Source of the DNA: Acanthosepion esculentum
Lineage: Eukaryota; Mollusca; Cephalopoda; Sepiida; Sepiidae
Assembly: GCA_964036315.1 (NCBI GenBank)
Contig: OZ038482.1
Coordinates: forward strand, 14,517,434-14,581,433
DNA: 64,000 nt
Reading direction: 5' to 3'
Position numbers and translations under genes: made by a program. How positions within the stretch are numbered: the stretch's first letter is position 1; every line of letters begins with the position of its first letter. Below are positions 9,896 through 20,308 of the stretch, piece after piece. The notes under the pieces are model-generated. The model ran no database searches and had not been told where the DNA came from. It saw only the letters and a program-made list of their open reading frames with translations.

Positions 9896-9949
9896 TTGTG
9901 TATTTAGGCAGCAATCCTTCTTTCATGCACATTTCATTAAAAATGACTG

Positions 9950-10110
9950 ACGAGGTGCTTTTATTTAGTTTTTTATATAATTTCTAGTGCGATCAAATAA
10001 AGTTTTTCTTTTCAGATGATAAATTATATAAAAACTGTCTGAATGTTCTTTTTATCCGAGCGCTTTCGGCTATACATTTAGCCATTTTCAAGGATTATAT
10101 TTCAACTGTT
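9950..10110 (-). repeat. PLE-end relic with hairpin
   Basis: On the minus strand: CTTGAAAATGGC, loop, AGCC, GAAAGCGC. This follows the PLE tail pattern of a core, a GGCT/AGCC stem and GAAA. A close relative sits at 23810-23850. Catalytic bases are missing, so it is a relic at best. Confidence 0.35.
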
Positions 10111-10439
10111 AGAATTAGAAATAGTTTGTTATATGTATGTTTTATAAAATGATTCATATATATATATGTTAGAGTCAAAGATAGGCTAGAAGAGACAATC
10201 TCGAACCACCAACATAACGTAATTTTCTCTATATATTTATGAAGGTTGAAAGGAAAAGAATAAAGTGTAGTAGTGAATATTTCTTTCAGTGTAATGATGA
10301 AAGATTTACATACACACACAAACATATATATATAATACAGGTAATAAATCTGTTGGTATATAATCCAAGTAGATCCTAATAATATCAAATATTAAAACCA
10401 ACCTACAAAAAGAGCTCAATATATTTATTATAACATAGA
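10111..10439. other. Unassigned AT-rich sequence
   Basis: Short TA runs at 10158 and 10326. No recognised gene. Confidence 0.35.
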
Positions 10440-10945
10440 ATATAAGTTACATAACAAAATACAAAATTACTGGGGTCCACCTACCAGGGTGCAATAAGAC
10501 TAACGTACTTCTTGTTGGTTGAAATAGATCTATACCCCTCTGAGTTAAATTTTGGTTTGGTTTGGTTTATTTTGTTTTACAGCACATCAACCTCAATGGG
10601 TTATTTAATGCCAACAACATTTTTTATTGCTGGTAATATTTTGTTTTGTCAAAAATCTGTTTCTAGTAATATTTTTCTTTCAAAATTGTATTGCGGGTAA
10701 TAATTTTTTTGAAAAAAGTATTGCTGGTAATAGTTAACTATTTACCCATAGCTGGGACCCTAACAGGTGCTACCACCCCCGGTCAGGGTGGACCTGGGAA
10801 CACCAGCAATTGAGAGTTGGTTCCACACTCCTCAAAACCTCCTGATCAGAGGCCTTGTTCCTGGATGTAGTTTATCTTCTTACCCAGGACGCGGAAGTAG
10901 TTTAACGTCTTAGCCAGGATGAGAGGTAATTTTGGATTTTATTGT
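10440..10945 (-). mobile_element. Minisatellite-bearing element, copy A (about 4 units)
   Basis: Reverse-oriented copy of the family at 11940 and 35050. Read on the minus strand it has ctgggtaagaagataaacta, cctctgatcaggaggttttg, gctatgggtaaatagttaac, then four loose units ending in attaccagcaata, then the 3' block with ggcattaaataacccattga and aaaccaaaccaaa. The family is non-coding and I do not know its class. Confidence 0.7.
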
Positions 10946-10946
10946 G

Positions 10947-10949
<3 letters not shown>

Positions 10950-11014
<65 letters not shown>
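10950..11014. repeat. (TA)n microsatellite
   Basis: About 32 TA units abutting a hammerhead-like sequence. Confidence 0.95.
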
Positions 11015-11017
<3 letters not shown>

Positions 11018-11110
11018 CTGAAGATTGTGTTCAAGCCTGAAACAGACTGTTACTTGTTGGTGTTAGCTCTATCCCTGATACAGAACACTTTTACCCATAA
11101 ATATGGCATA
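11015..11110 (+). ncRNA. Diverged hammerhead-like motif and PLE tail
   Basis: CTGAAGA at 11018-11024, GAAA at 11039-11042, CAGACTG at 11043-11049, then TTA. Stem III is intact, stem II is slipped, and stem I is not convincing. The following ctctatccctgatacagaac and cccataaatatgg match the tail of the better copies. Confidence 0.45.
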
Positions 11111-11150
11111 ACTATATTTATTTCACATATGTATATGTATATATACAGAG

Positions 11151-11514
11151 TGATTGAAAAGTAACTCCCTATTTTATGTATAAGTGCCGAGTCAGGAGTC
11201 CTGACCTTACACCCTGTGACTTTTTTCTTTGGGGTTGGGTAATGGAGCAAGTCTACTATACCAAACCAAGATTTTGGAAGAACTTGAAGGGCGAATACTA
11301 GAAGTTATGTCTTCCATACCACAAGACATTCTGGTGAAATCAGTTGATGTGATTCCTGGGCAGCTGAAAAAGCTGGTACCAAAATCTGGTGCCAATATTG
11401 AATTTTAATTAAAACATCATTCTAAACATTTTCATCTCATATTCATTTCTTGGAAAAATTATTGTTAATAAATAAATTATAACTATTTTAAAATGGAGAC
11501 TTACTTTTCAATCA
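11151..11514 (+). mobile_element. Internally deleted mariner-type element
   Basis: Inverted ends of about 26 bp: TGATTGAAAAGTAACTCCC at 11151 and its complement ending at 11514, with a few mismatches. It lies between TA tracts, as expected for TA-targeting elements. The interior reads in broken frames PDLTPCDFFLWG, then TKPRFWKNL/LEELEGRILEVMSSIPQ, then QLKKLVPKSGANIEF. This is the C-terminal end of a DDE transposase. The rest of the transposase is deleted. Confidence 0.75.
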
Positions 11515-11515
11515 A

Positions 11516-11518
<3 letters not shown>

Positions 11519-11574
<56 letters not shown>

Positions 11575-11575
11575 A
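11519..11575. repeat. (TA)n microsatellite
   Basis: TA repeat directly flanking the mariner-type element. Confidence 0.95.
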
Positions 11576-11774
11576 TATGTATGTATAATATATCTGTGTG
11601 TGTGTGTGTGCATGTGTATGTGTGAGTGTAAATGTCAGATAAAGTATTTTTGTAAAAGTACAATATAAATAAAGGCAAAAAGGAAAACTTAACTTAGCTG
11701 ACACATTTTGTCTATCAAGCCATTTCCCTTAATAAACTCCCTCAGAGCTAGGATAAGTTTTTTGTCTTAGATAT

Positions 11775-11777
<3 letters not shown>

Positions 11778-11842
<65 letters not shown>
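11778..11842. repeat. (TA)n microsatellite
   Basis: About 32 TA units. Confidence 0.95.
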
Positions 11843-11846
<4 letters not shown>

Positions 11847-11939
11847 ATATATAAGTATATATCATAGAGAAAGTTAGTCCATGTATACTACTTGCTTATA
11901 GTATAGTAGATCAATGAAACAAATTTGAAAAAGACAAAA

Positions 11940-12335
11940 TAAAAATCCATCCTGGGTAAGACGATAAACTACATTCGTGTCCTGTATAAGATGATAAACA
12001 ACATCCTTCAGGAGGGCCTCTGATTGGGTGGTTTTGAGGACCGTGGAACCACGTCTTAATTGTTGGTGCTCCCAGATTCACCCCGACCCAGAGTGGTACC
12101 ACCTGTTAGGCTCCCAGCTATGGATAAATAGTTAACCCCTAAACTGGGGTCACAACACTATGAAAGCAATTTTTTTGTAAAAAATTATTACCAGTAATGA
12201 ATTCTTGAAGAAAAAATTATTACCAGCAATAAATTTTTGCAAATATTTAATCAGATATACATTTTTGAAAAAAATAAAATATTATCAGCGATACATTTAA
12301 AAAGAAATATTACCAGCAAAGTTGAGAGCACTTCC
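11940..12335 (+). mobile_element. Minisatellite-bearing element, copy B (about 5 decayed units)
   Basis: Plus-strand copy of the family: ctgggtaagacgataaacta, gcctctgattgggtggtttt, gctatggataaatagttaac, then a few decayed 33-bp units around attaccagcaataaattttt. The 3' block is lost or very diverged. Confidence 0.65.
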
Positions 12336-12429
12336 ATCCTAGACAACAAAGCAATGACTCTGATACCCTATCTATCACTGTTACACATACAGACCCAAAT
12401 TCAATTTAAAGTTAATTCCCGGGATTGAC

Positions 12430-12870
12430 ATAATGGTGGTGTGAGAAAAGCCACTTGGTTTTGACCTTCTGATCAGGATGAATGTTATTAAAAAACTGGC
12501 GGGGAGTAGGAATCACTCCTTAGAGTGAAGTGGAGTTTTTTGACAAAAAAAAACATCCCTCACCACAGAAAAACCAGGCTTAAGCATCTAGTTCGATCAG
12601 AAAAAGAAAATGTGGAAGATCACTAGGATCATTAGTCCACAATCTGTCCCGATTGATAGCATGCCGTGTCATGTTAAAGACCTCTGACCTGCAGGGGACC
12701 ACTGTTCTTCTGCAAGCGACAACATTGAGAATAAAGTACCTCCCCCACGTAATGACAACAATGAGGTCAAAGTACCTCCCTTGTGAGGGAACACCTGAAG
12801 GAAACACCTGCCCCTGCATGTTAGTGGTATGATCGGGGGGTGGGAGTGTAACAGAGAATCTGGTAAGCAC
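12430..12870 (+). pseudogene. LTR retrotransposon pol relic, fragment 1
   Basis: Matches 13740-13925 and 13190-13560. It starts in the protease C-terminal region: gaaaagccacttggtttt, frames giving LLIRMNVIK-type and GVGITP. It then runs into a charged stretch, FDQKKKMWK-type, and SVPIDSMPCHVKDL. Multiple stops and shifts are present. I call Ty3/gypsy-like from the protease motifs at 13930-14130. Confidence 0.5.
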
Positions 12871-13090
12871 CAGGAGTTGAAAGAAGGCCTATTTGCATGT
12901 GAATGATACTGGGAAGGTATTAGCCAATAGTCAGCATGGGTCTGGGACTGGGAGAGCTATATAAACACCAGAATGTTTTTCCTCAATCGAGAGAGGTGCT
13001 CTCAATGTGCAGAAACCAGATAAGACGAACACAGCTACTGAATCCACCCAAGCAACAATACAGCATATGCATAGCAAGAGAAGAGCATGC
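12871..13090 (+). promoter_or_regulatory. Promoter-like stretch with TATA box
   Basis: An octamer-like atttgcat near 12890 lies about 60 bp before gctatataaacacc near 12956. The stretch sits between two retrotransposon fragments and may be part of an LTR or leader. No transcript evidence is available from sequence alone. Confidence 0.35.
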
Positions 13091-13189
13091 TTCACAATAG
13101 GTTATTTATTTAGTTATTTTTCAATGATGATTTAATACTATGACAACCAAGTAAAAACTTATAAATGCTATGAGTCCTTGAATATTATC

Positions 13190-13925
13190 CATGACTGAGT
13201 ACAAGTTTTGGGTGCAGTGGAGTTTTTGAACCAAAGAAAAATCCTCCTTGTGTGCTGCTCTCACCAAACGAGACTTTAACATCAAGTTCATTGAGAACAA
13301 GGAAATGTAGAATGTCACTGGGATCTGTCCTGATTGATAGCATTCCTGCGTCATGTTAAAGACCTCCGGTGTGCAGAGGACCAATACTCTGCCACGAGCA
13401 GCACTGATAATTCACCCATGAGCAATTGGAATTTGGAAATAGATTCCCAGATTTTCCATGCCCCTCCTGCCATGGTGGAGATGGATAGCAATAACACTAA
13501 GGATGAAACACTTCCCCAAGGAGCACTAGAAGGAAACACCCACCCCTGCATGCTGGTGCTGGGATCAGAAGATTGGTGGGGTGGGGGTTGCTGTCTATAG
13601 CCAGCAGGAAAATATGCCAGTCATGGACAAAAGAGCCTGTATGCATAACAATGATCAACTGGGAGAGCAGACCCCGTTGTGGAATTGGAGTCATTGCTTT
13701 CCGGTTGCAAGGTAGAAGTCTTGTCAAGATTAATGTGCAGGTCGCACAAGAAAAGCCACTTGGTTTCAACCTTCTGATCAGGATGAATGTGATCAAAGAA
13801 CGGAGGGGAGTAGGAATCACTCCTTGGGTGCAATGGAGTTTTTCAACAAAAAACTATCCCTGTGTGCGGCTCTCATCAAACCAGATTTTACTGTTGAGTT
13901 CAATCAGAAAAAGAGAGAGAGAAAG
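13190..13925 (+). pseudogene. LTR retrotransposon pol relics, fragments 2 and 3
   Basis: 13190-13600 repeats the 12540-12860 region; one frame gives IAFLRHVKDLRCAEDQYS and then ALEGNTHPCMLVLGS. 13670-13925 reads GIGVIAFRLQGRSLVKINVQ, then GFNLLIRMNVIKERRGVGIT, which resembles the C-terminal half of a retroviral-type aspartic protease. The frame is open from 13573 to 14052, but it joins unrelated pieces, so I do not treat it as a working gene. Confidence 0.55.
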
Positions 13926-14269
13926 GACAATGCAATACCAAATCGCTGTTACCGTTGCCATACTGTGGGCCATGTGTCTTGAAACTGTCCAAGAAAACAT
14001 GAGAAGAGATATGTTAGTGCCAGTATCTTCTCCAGCCTCGCACTACCTGTGATTGGGGTCACAGCGCTGGTCGATACTGGTTGTTCACTGTTTATTGACC
14101 AGCTGCTTGCTCAAGCCCGGGTCATTATGAGAGACAAGGAGATGGAGGAAGTATTGATGGCAGTAGCGGCTCATCCAATGCAAAGTACGGACATTCATGT
14201 CAGAAAGTGCTTTCAATGCAAAAAAATTTCACATGGCGAAAGAGTGTCAGAGCCGACCACAATATGTAT
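13926..14269 (+). pseudogene. Gag zinc knuckle and protease active-site relic
   Basis: Near 13943 a frame reads NRCYRCHTVGHVS, stop, NC, a CX2CX4HX4C zinc knuckle with one stop. It continues to LALPVIGVTALVDTGCSLFI, the DTG active site of a retrotransposon protease. A second knuckle follows near 14209: CFQCKKFHMAKEC, one residue short. In an intact element this block precedes the protease end found upstream at 13670-13810, so the order is scrambled. The element at 14275 has inserted next to it. Confidence 0.65.
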
Positions 14270-14274
14270 ATATT

Positions 14275-14443
14275 TGTTGTGGTAAAACCTCCTATAGTAG
14301 AATGAACTCTTCCTCCTCTCATAAATCCTCTATCTGCTTATTACTAACACTCTTGCTTTGTATATATCTGTCATTTGAATACACTTGTTCAATGTACCTT
14401 CATTTTCCGTGTCTTTCATTCTGGCCCCTCAACAGGCCACAAC

Positions 14444-14444
<1 letters not shown>
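14275..14444 (-). mobile_element. LTR B, short form lacking the module (170 bp)
   Basis: Shares tccctcctctcataaat-type and ctctatctgcttattactaa sequence with the long copy. The two blocks that flank the module in the long copy are directly joined here. In family orientation it is the 3' LTR. Confidence 0.75.
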
Positions 14445-14479
<35 letters not shown>

Positions 14480-14493
14480 GAACAGACTGTGAC

Positions 14494-14530
<37 letters not shown>

Positions 14531-14577
14531 TGATTAGACTGAATTAGATAGATAGATAGATAGATAGATGGACAGAC

Positions 14578-14632
<55 letters not shown>

Positions 14633-14651
14633 CAGATACTGAACAGACACG

Positions 14652-14683
<32 letters not shown>

Positions 14684-14820
14684 TGATTAGACTGAATTAG
14701 ATAGATAGATAGATAGATAGATACTGAACAGACACGGATAGATAGAGTAGATAGATAGATAGATATGAATAAACTTAACTAGATATAGATAAATATATAT
14801 ATAAATATATATATAGATAG
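14445..14820. repeat. (GATA)n microsatellite between LTRs
   Basis: GATA units with short interruptions such as actgaacagacacg and atgattagactgaatt, which themselves recur. No primer-binding site or polypurine tract remains. Confidence 0.95.
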
Positions 14821-15294
14821 TGTTGTGGTAAACCCTCCTACAGTAGAATGAATTCTTCCTCCTCTCATAAATACTTGAGTTGGTTGGGGAGCCAGAGACA
14901 CAGAGTCAGTGTCAGAACAGTCGTTTAGACGGTTCTTTGCTGTCGAACTCTCCGTCTCGGCGGGGAGGAACTCGAACGGGCTTTGCCGCAGGGCAAAGTG
15001 CCGTCCGGGGAGGTAGACAGTCCCTGAACCCGTGTATACGGGTTCTAATGGGCATATTTTTGGCCTAGCCTACGGGCTCTTTTTATCCCACATTAAACCG
15101 GGCTTGTGTTGCATTCGACCCGTGTGGAGGGGTTGTTAAATATCGACACAGTGTTAACCTACCGTTTGGATGTACACCTCTATCTGCTTATTACTAACAC
15201 TCTTGCTTTGTATATATCTGTCATTTCAATACACTTGTTCAACTTAACTCTGTTTTCCGTGTCTTTCTTTCTGGCCTCTAAACAAGCCACAACA
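14821..15294 (-). mobile_element. LTR B, full-length (474 bp)
   Basis: TGTTGTGG...CCACAACA ends. Relative to the short copy it has about 305 extra bases at 14873-15178. On the minus strand the junctions are AGAG/GTGTAC and CTCAAG/TATTT, which happens to look like GT...AG. Splicing would leave one base mismatch with the short LTR. Confidence 0.75.
14873..15178 (-). ncRNA. Conserved three-hairpin module inside LTR B
   Basis: On the minus strand the hairpins come in the same order as in LTR A: 15045-15026 (eight-pair stem of GAACCCGT type), 14998-14981 (CTTTGCC/GGCAAAG) and 14967-14948 (seven-pair CTCCCCG/CGGAGAG type). It is clearly richer in GC than the flanks. GGCCAAAAAT and AGAGTTCGACAG are shared exactly with LTR A. 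A GTTCGAGTTCC string resembles a polymerase III B box, but no A box fits. Confidence 0.6.
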
Positions 15295-15299
15295 ATATT

Positions 15300-15789
15300 A
15301 AATATGTTTATTTATATATAATATATATAATATGAACAAAAATAATAATAAAACAATGTTATATGTATATATGTAAATTCAGCCTCTGAATTCTTGAAAT
15401 TGTAAATGAAAAAATATATGTGCGTGTGTGTAGCCAATGTCCACTTTCTAATTTATATCTTATTAATAACGAATATCTTAATTATTATCTTAATTATTTC
15501 AAATTATATCTTAATAATTAAAATATGTAATCAATACCTTATTTCGTATCTTTGTTTTTAGTTGAAAACTGAAACAATTTTTAATAAAGAAGGAATAATT
15601 TTTTAGAAAGGAAACAATTAGATGTTTTCACTTAAATGACACTCTGTCTGAACAGCGTTCGATATAATTATCAATTGTCATTTTTTTCAGTCAAAGAGAA
15701 TTTCTCCCAAACCACAAAAGAATCAGAAATTGATGCTTCTTATAAAAACTATTCTTTATTTTTGGAACAGCTTTACATTCCATCTTGAA
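15300..15789. other. Unassigned AT-rich sequence
   Basis: No gene or repeat recognised. Confidence 0.35.
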
Positions 15790-16635
15790 AAAAAATAGCA
15801 GAACTTTTGCAGCAACTCATCTCATAACTTGGCTTCACAAAACGAAGATCAAGAAGAAGTCTGTACACATCGCTTGCAGAGACGTTTGTGACTGATAAGT
15901 CCAATTTGGGACAAGCATACATGGTCGCAGTAGTTGCAGCTGAAAGTCCGGCCTGGACTCAATGTCATAGCATTGCATATTTCCTCCTCTGCCTCTTGTC
16001 TCTGAGAGCAGCTCTGCAGGTATTTTCAAAGGAGATAGCATGGTTGGTAGTGAGATGCCAGGTGTCACGTTTCTCAGCTAGGGTTGACCATTGGCAATGT
16101 TTGATGTGACAGACAACAAAGGATTTTTTCAGGCAATCTTTGAATCATTTCTTTGGCACCCCTCTGCTGCAATACCCAGTGGAGTGCTCGCCATACAATA
16201 AAATGTTAGACAGGCAATGATTCTCCATCCTGGAAATGTGTTCAGACCAGCATAGCTGGGACTTCAGCAGCATGGCTTCAATACTGATGATCTTCGCCTT
16301 TTTGAAAACTTCATCATTTGTGATGAAGTCACTCCACTGTATGTTAAAGATCACATGGAGACAGTACTGGTGGACGTGTTTGAGGAGTCGCAGGTGGCGT
16401 CAGTAAGTGACCCATGACTCTGAGCCATATAGGAGAGTGGTGAGGATGATAGCTCTATACATGCTGATCTTAGTGCCCTTATTCAGGTGCCTGTTGTACC
16501 ACACACGTTTGTACAGTCTGCCAAATGCAATGCTTGCTCTTGCCAGTCTGTTGCCTACCTCCTTGTTGATCCCAGGATCTGATGTGATGGTGCATCCAAG
16601 GTAGGTAAACTGATGGACTGCCTTCAGCAACTAGT
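15790..16635 (-). pseudogene. LINE ORF2 C-terminal end
   Basis: From 16630 down: FTYLGCTITSDPGINKEVGN, RLYKRVWYNRHLNKGTKI, ILTTLLYGSESWVTY. A TGA at 16400 follows, and the frame resumes without shift: RHLRLLKHVHQ, ISIEAMLLKSQLCWSEHISR. Further down come CRAALRDKRQRRKYAM and a short Cys-His finger, FSCNYCDHVCLSQIGLISH. This is the end of a non-LTR reverse-transcriptase protein. Several stops make it dead; the rest of the LINE is absent. Confidence 0.75.
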
Positions 16636-17589
16636 ATATATTAAGCTGAAAAGTGTGAGGTTTATGGTTTGGGAAGTTATATTATATATCAACTAAGATA
16701 ACTCTTGTATTTGTGGAGTAATTCAAAAGTGTCTTTCTCCAAAAGTGGTTACATCATTTATTCATTTCTAATTTTGAAAAGCTCATTTTTCCTGAACAGA
16801 CTCAACCTTTCATATAAAGGTTTCATTAAACAGAAACATTAAATCTCTCTTTTTTATGATAACATGTATTCTTTGTTGTGAAAGCATTTACTTCCTATTC
16901 AGAGCCGCTTTTAGCAAACAAAATATGCATGCATTTTTAAAAGGACAGCCTGTGTAAAAGAAAAAATACTGGCATATATACAGCAATAAAAGAGATTAAT
17001 ATAATTCCTTCATTGGTAAAGAAATTTAACAGATTTTGTAAAACAATATACAGCACTGCATGGTTTCATGGAGCTGAAATCCTTCAGCCAAAAGACTGCT
17101 TATGTTTTCAGGGGCCATTCAGATAATGCTTTTCAGGCACCCAACTTCCTGTTTCTTAATAGTAAGTGAAAGTGTGAAAGTGTGAAAGTGTGAAGAGAAG
17201 AAACTCTCTGCAACATTGCACAAAATATAACTGATCACACGTAAAATTAAATATATATATATATATAAATTTTCCAGTAAGCCATCAGGAAATCTTAAGT
17301 CAGATTTCTTCATTATTATCAAATCATAGCATTTTTCTGAGCATTCATGTTTAATTGTGTATCATGTTACTGTTTAGTCAGTCTTCAAATATATTGGGGA
17401 ACAAAGCCATCAAGTATCCTGTTGGTCCAAGAAAAGTTTGTATTCAGATCAAACAATTTTTTATGTACAAAGATGTCTCTATCCTTGTTGCTATTGTTAC
17501 AATATCCAAACCTTTTTTAGGTGTTTGCTGACCCAGGTAACATTCAGGGAATTTGAAACTGAAATCATTATTTAATCTACAAGGCTATT
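16636..17589. other. No feature recognised
   Basis: AT-rich, with a gtgaaagtgtgaaagtgtga triplet repeat near 17165 and a short TA run at 17253. No gene signal. Confidence 0.35.
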
Positions 17590-18232
17590 TTTTATTTATG
17601 TTCATGTCTAGTAATTTCTCTTTTTGCTATCTCATTTTAGTATTCATGTCTAGCAATCTCTCCTCTTGTTAACTCTTTTTAGTATTCATGTCTAGCAATC
17701 TCTCATCTTGTTATTGCTTTTTTAGTATTCAAGTCTAGCAATCTTACATTTTATTATCTCTTTTTAGTATTTATATCTATCAATCTCTCATTTTGTCATC
17801 ACTTTTTAGTATTCATGTCTAGCAATCTCTCATATTGTTATCACTTTTTAGTATTCATGTCTAGCAATCTGTCATCTTCCTGTCTCTTTTTACTATTCAT
17901 GTCTAGCAATCTCTCATTTTGTTATCTCTTTTTAGTATCCATTTCTAGCAATCTCTCATCTTGCTATCTCTTTTTAGTATTCATGTCTAGCAATCTCATA
18001 TTTTGTTGTCTCTTTTTAGTATTCATGTCTAGCAATCTCTCTCCTTGTTATCTCTTTTTAGTATTCACATCTAGCAATCTCATTTTGTTATCTCTTTTTA
18101 GTATTCATGTCTAGCAATCTCTCATCTTCCTATCTCTTTTTACTATTCATGTCTAGCAATCTCTCATTTTGTTATCTCTTTTCAGTATTCATGTCTAGCA
18201 ATCTCTCATCTTGTTATCTTTTTTTAGTACTG
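17590..18232 (+). repeat. 42-bp minisatellite, about 15 units
   Basis: tctagcaatctct recurs at 17649, 17691 and 17733 and onward, a period of 42 bp. Because 42 is divisible by three, one frame stays open as a 14-residue repeat, MSSNLSSCYLFLVF-like. No other coding support exists. Confidence 0.9.
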
Positions 18233-18874
18233 CTCACTTATTTCCAGTCCCCTTGTCTAAGTCTATACTACTTGGCCCTGAGATTGAACTCACAATTACT
18301 CTCACTAAATTCATGAACAATCTCTTTGATCCACTAGCCTATTGTCTTCTAAGGCAGCTGGGTATTGCAAACTTAGACTGAGTGAACAGACAGCAAGCAA
18401 TCAGTGAGCAGTATGAGAACGAACAAGATTGAATATCACTAGACAAGGACATTGGAATGAGAACAATCTATTTCCAGAGATTAAATAAATGGTTTGGTTT
18501 GAATTTCCCTGACTGTTACCCAGGTCAACAGACACCTGAAAAAGGTCAGAAGATACAATGTCCAAAACATTGTGTTGATAACAACACAGATTAGGATATA
18601 TAAATAAATCATGTAAATAATGATAATTCCTCATCCCAGATATATGAACAGAATTTATCTAGTGAGTGTTGTATATATAGATATATAGATGTCAATATAT
18701 ATTTACAATTTAATGTTTTTGTTTCATTTGGCACATTTTTAACCGCTTTTACACATTCAACTGTGATTAACTTAATAAATAAATTAAGTTACATTATTAA
18801 TATTATATTAATATTAATTATATATATAATCAATTGTATAATATCAATTATATACTAATATATATAATATAATA
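18233..18874. other. Unassigned sequence
   Basis: No recognised gene. The last 150 bp are AT repeats. Confidence 0.35.
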
Positions 18875-19240
18875 CAGGGTGACCCAAAAAACGGGAACTT
18901 TTTAACAATCCAATAAATCCAATAGTGATGGAAGAAAAATATTTAATTCATAGTAATTGAAACCTTAAAACATGCCATTTAAGAAACAATGATGGAATAT
19001 TCATTTTTAAAAAATTACGTCCTGTAGATGGCATCCTCCTGTACAAATGCATTCTTGAAATCTGCTGTTGAGATTCCTCATTGACTGCTGCAACATCTCA
19101 GCTGGGATACTGTGAATTTTATTCTCGTTACTAAAATGTTGACACGATTACTTGCTCAAGGTCACTGTCTCGCAGTTTTACCACTTGCTCATGTCTGGCA
19201 ATACGCACTTCAAAAATTCCCGTTTTTTTGCGTCACCCTA
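18875..19240 (-). mobile_element. Tc1/mariner-type MITE
   Basis: Inverted ends of about 30 bp: CAGGGTGACCCAAAAAACGG at the left and its near complement ending at 19240. TA repeats lie on both sides. The interior, read on the minus strand, retains fragments of a transposase such as ISRMHLYRRM-type text, far too short to act. Confidence 0.75.
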
Positions 19241-19426
19241 TATAACAATATAATATAATATAATATAATAATATATATATAATTTATAATATATATATAA
19301 TATATAATATATATATAATATATATAATTATGAAGAAATATAGTCTTAAGTTGTGCTATATTTATGGGATAAAGTGCTCAATATCAGAGATAGAGCATGT
19401 GTAAATATAAAAGTGAACATAGAAGT

Positions 19427-19486
19427 CAACACTTAGAGGCGACAGTCTGCTTCATGCTAGATGCAATCGTCAGGCCATGAGTGCTG
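19427..19486 (-). ncRNA. Hammerhead ribozyme, sense end of PLE, core mutated
   Basis: On the minus strand: CAGCACT, cat, GGC, CTGACGA, TTGCATCTAGCAT, GAAG, CAGACTG, TC, GCC, tcta, AGTGTTG. Stems match the copy at 21098-21157. The conserved GAAA is GAAG because of a change at 19450. That base normally pairs with the U before the cleavage site, so activity is probably weak or lost. Confidence 0.7.
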
Positions 19487-20308
19487 TTATTTTTCTCGGC
19501 TATTTATATATACGGGTCAGTGGTGCATTGGGGGTAGTCTATTTTGGCGGTTATTTTACAGGAAGTCATTTATTTGTATATTTATTTATTTGGGTTAAAT
19601 TATTTTGCTTGTTTTTATTTATTTTTATTTTTTATTTTTATTTTATTTCTTATCTTATATATTTATTTATTTTTTATTTTTATTTTGATCGGTGTTTTTA
19701 TTAATGTAGTAAAAATTTGTTTATATAGCTTATTTAATAGTTTTGTTTTTGTTTGGGAAGATAATTAAAGCTATTTGTTCAATTTTGGGGTTGATTGTTG
19801 TAGTTTGTTCTAACTATTATTTTGGCGGCAACAGCTTTTAATTTGTTTATTACTTCATGTATTTATTTGGATTGATTATCATTATTTGTTTTTTTTTCTA
19901 ACGGCTAGTTTTTCGGTATCGGTTGTTAGTTTATTTGTATATTTGGATGTATTTAGATCAATTTATTTTACTTGTTATTATTTATTTGTTATACTGTATA
20001 TTTTCTCATTTTGGTTTTCGATTTTTAAGTAACGTAGTATATTATTTTTTATATTTATTTTTATTCATTTTTTTTATCGTTATATAACAGTTATAGCTAT
20101 TTTTTTTGTCCGATTTTTGGTTTGATTTTTATAGTCTAACTAATATTTTGGTTATAATAGTTTGCTAATTCATTCATTATTTACTTTATTTATTGATTTT
20201 GTTCCTTATTTTTTATTCTATTTCGTCTATTCTAACAGGTGTGATTTGGTAATTTGTTTGGATTAATTTATTTTGCTTATTTTATTGTCATTTTGTTTGT
20301 TTATATAT

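Larger units (their letters stand above)
14270..15299 (-). mobile_element. Miniature LTR element with GATA-repeat interior
   Basis: Two LTR copies (14275-14444 and 14821-15294), each TGTTGTGG...CCACAACA, enclose 376 bp of GATA repeats. ATATT is duplicated exactly on both outer sides (14270-14274 and 15295-15299), a 5-bp target duplication. So the unit inserted as one element, or the GATA tract expanded inside it later. The minus strand is assigned because the reverse complement aligns with LTR A at 1470. Confidence 0.8.

Noticed and set aside
13573..14052. Intact 159-residue gene
   Set aside because: The frame stitches protease C-terminal text to unrelated frames of the following zinc-knuckle region.
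14981..15000. tRNA gene inside the LTR module
   Set aside because: A B-box-like string is present but there is no A box or cloverleaf; the conserved fold is three separate hairpins.
17160..17195. Regulatory GTGAAAGT sites
   Set aside because: A simple three-fold repeat of gtgtgaaa; nothing links it to regulation.
17815..18316. Secreted-looking repeat protein
   Set aside because: 42-bp minisatellite with period divisible by three; no start context or splice support.
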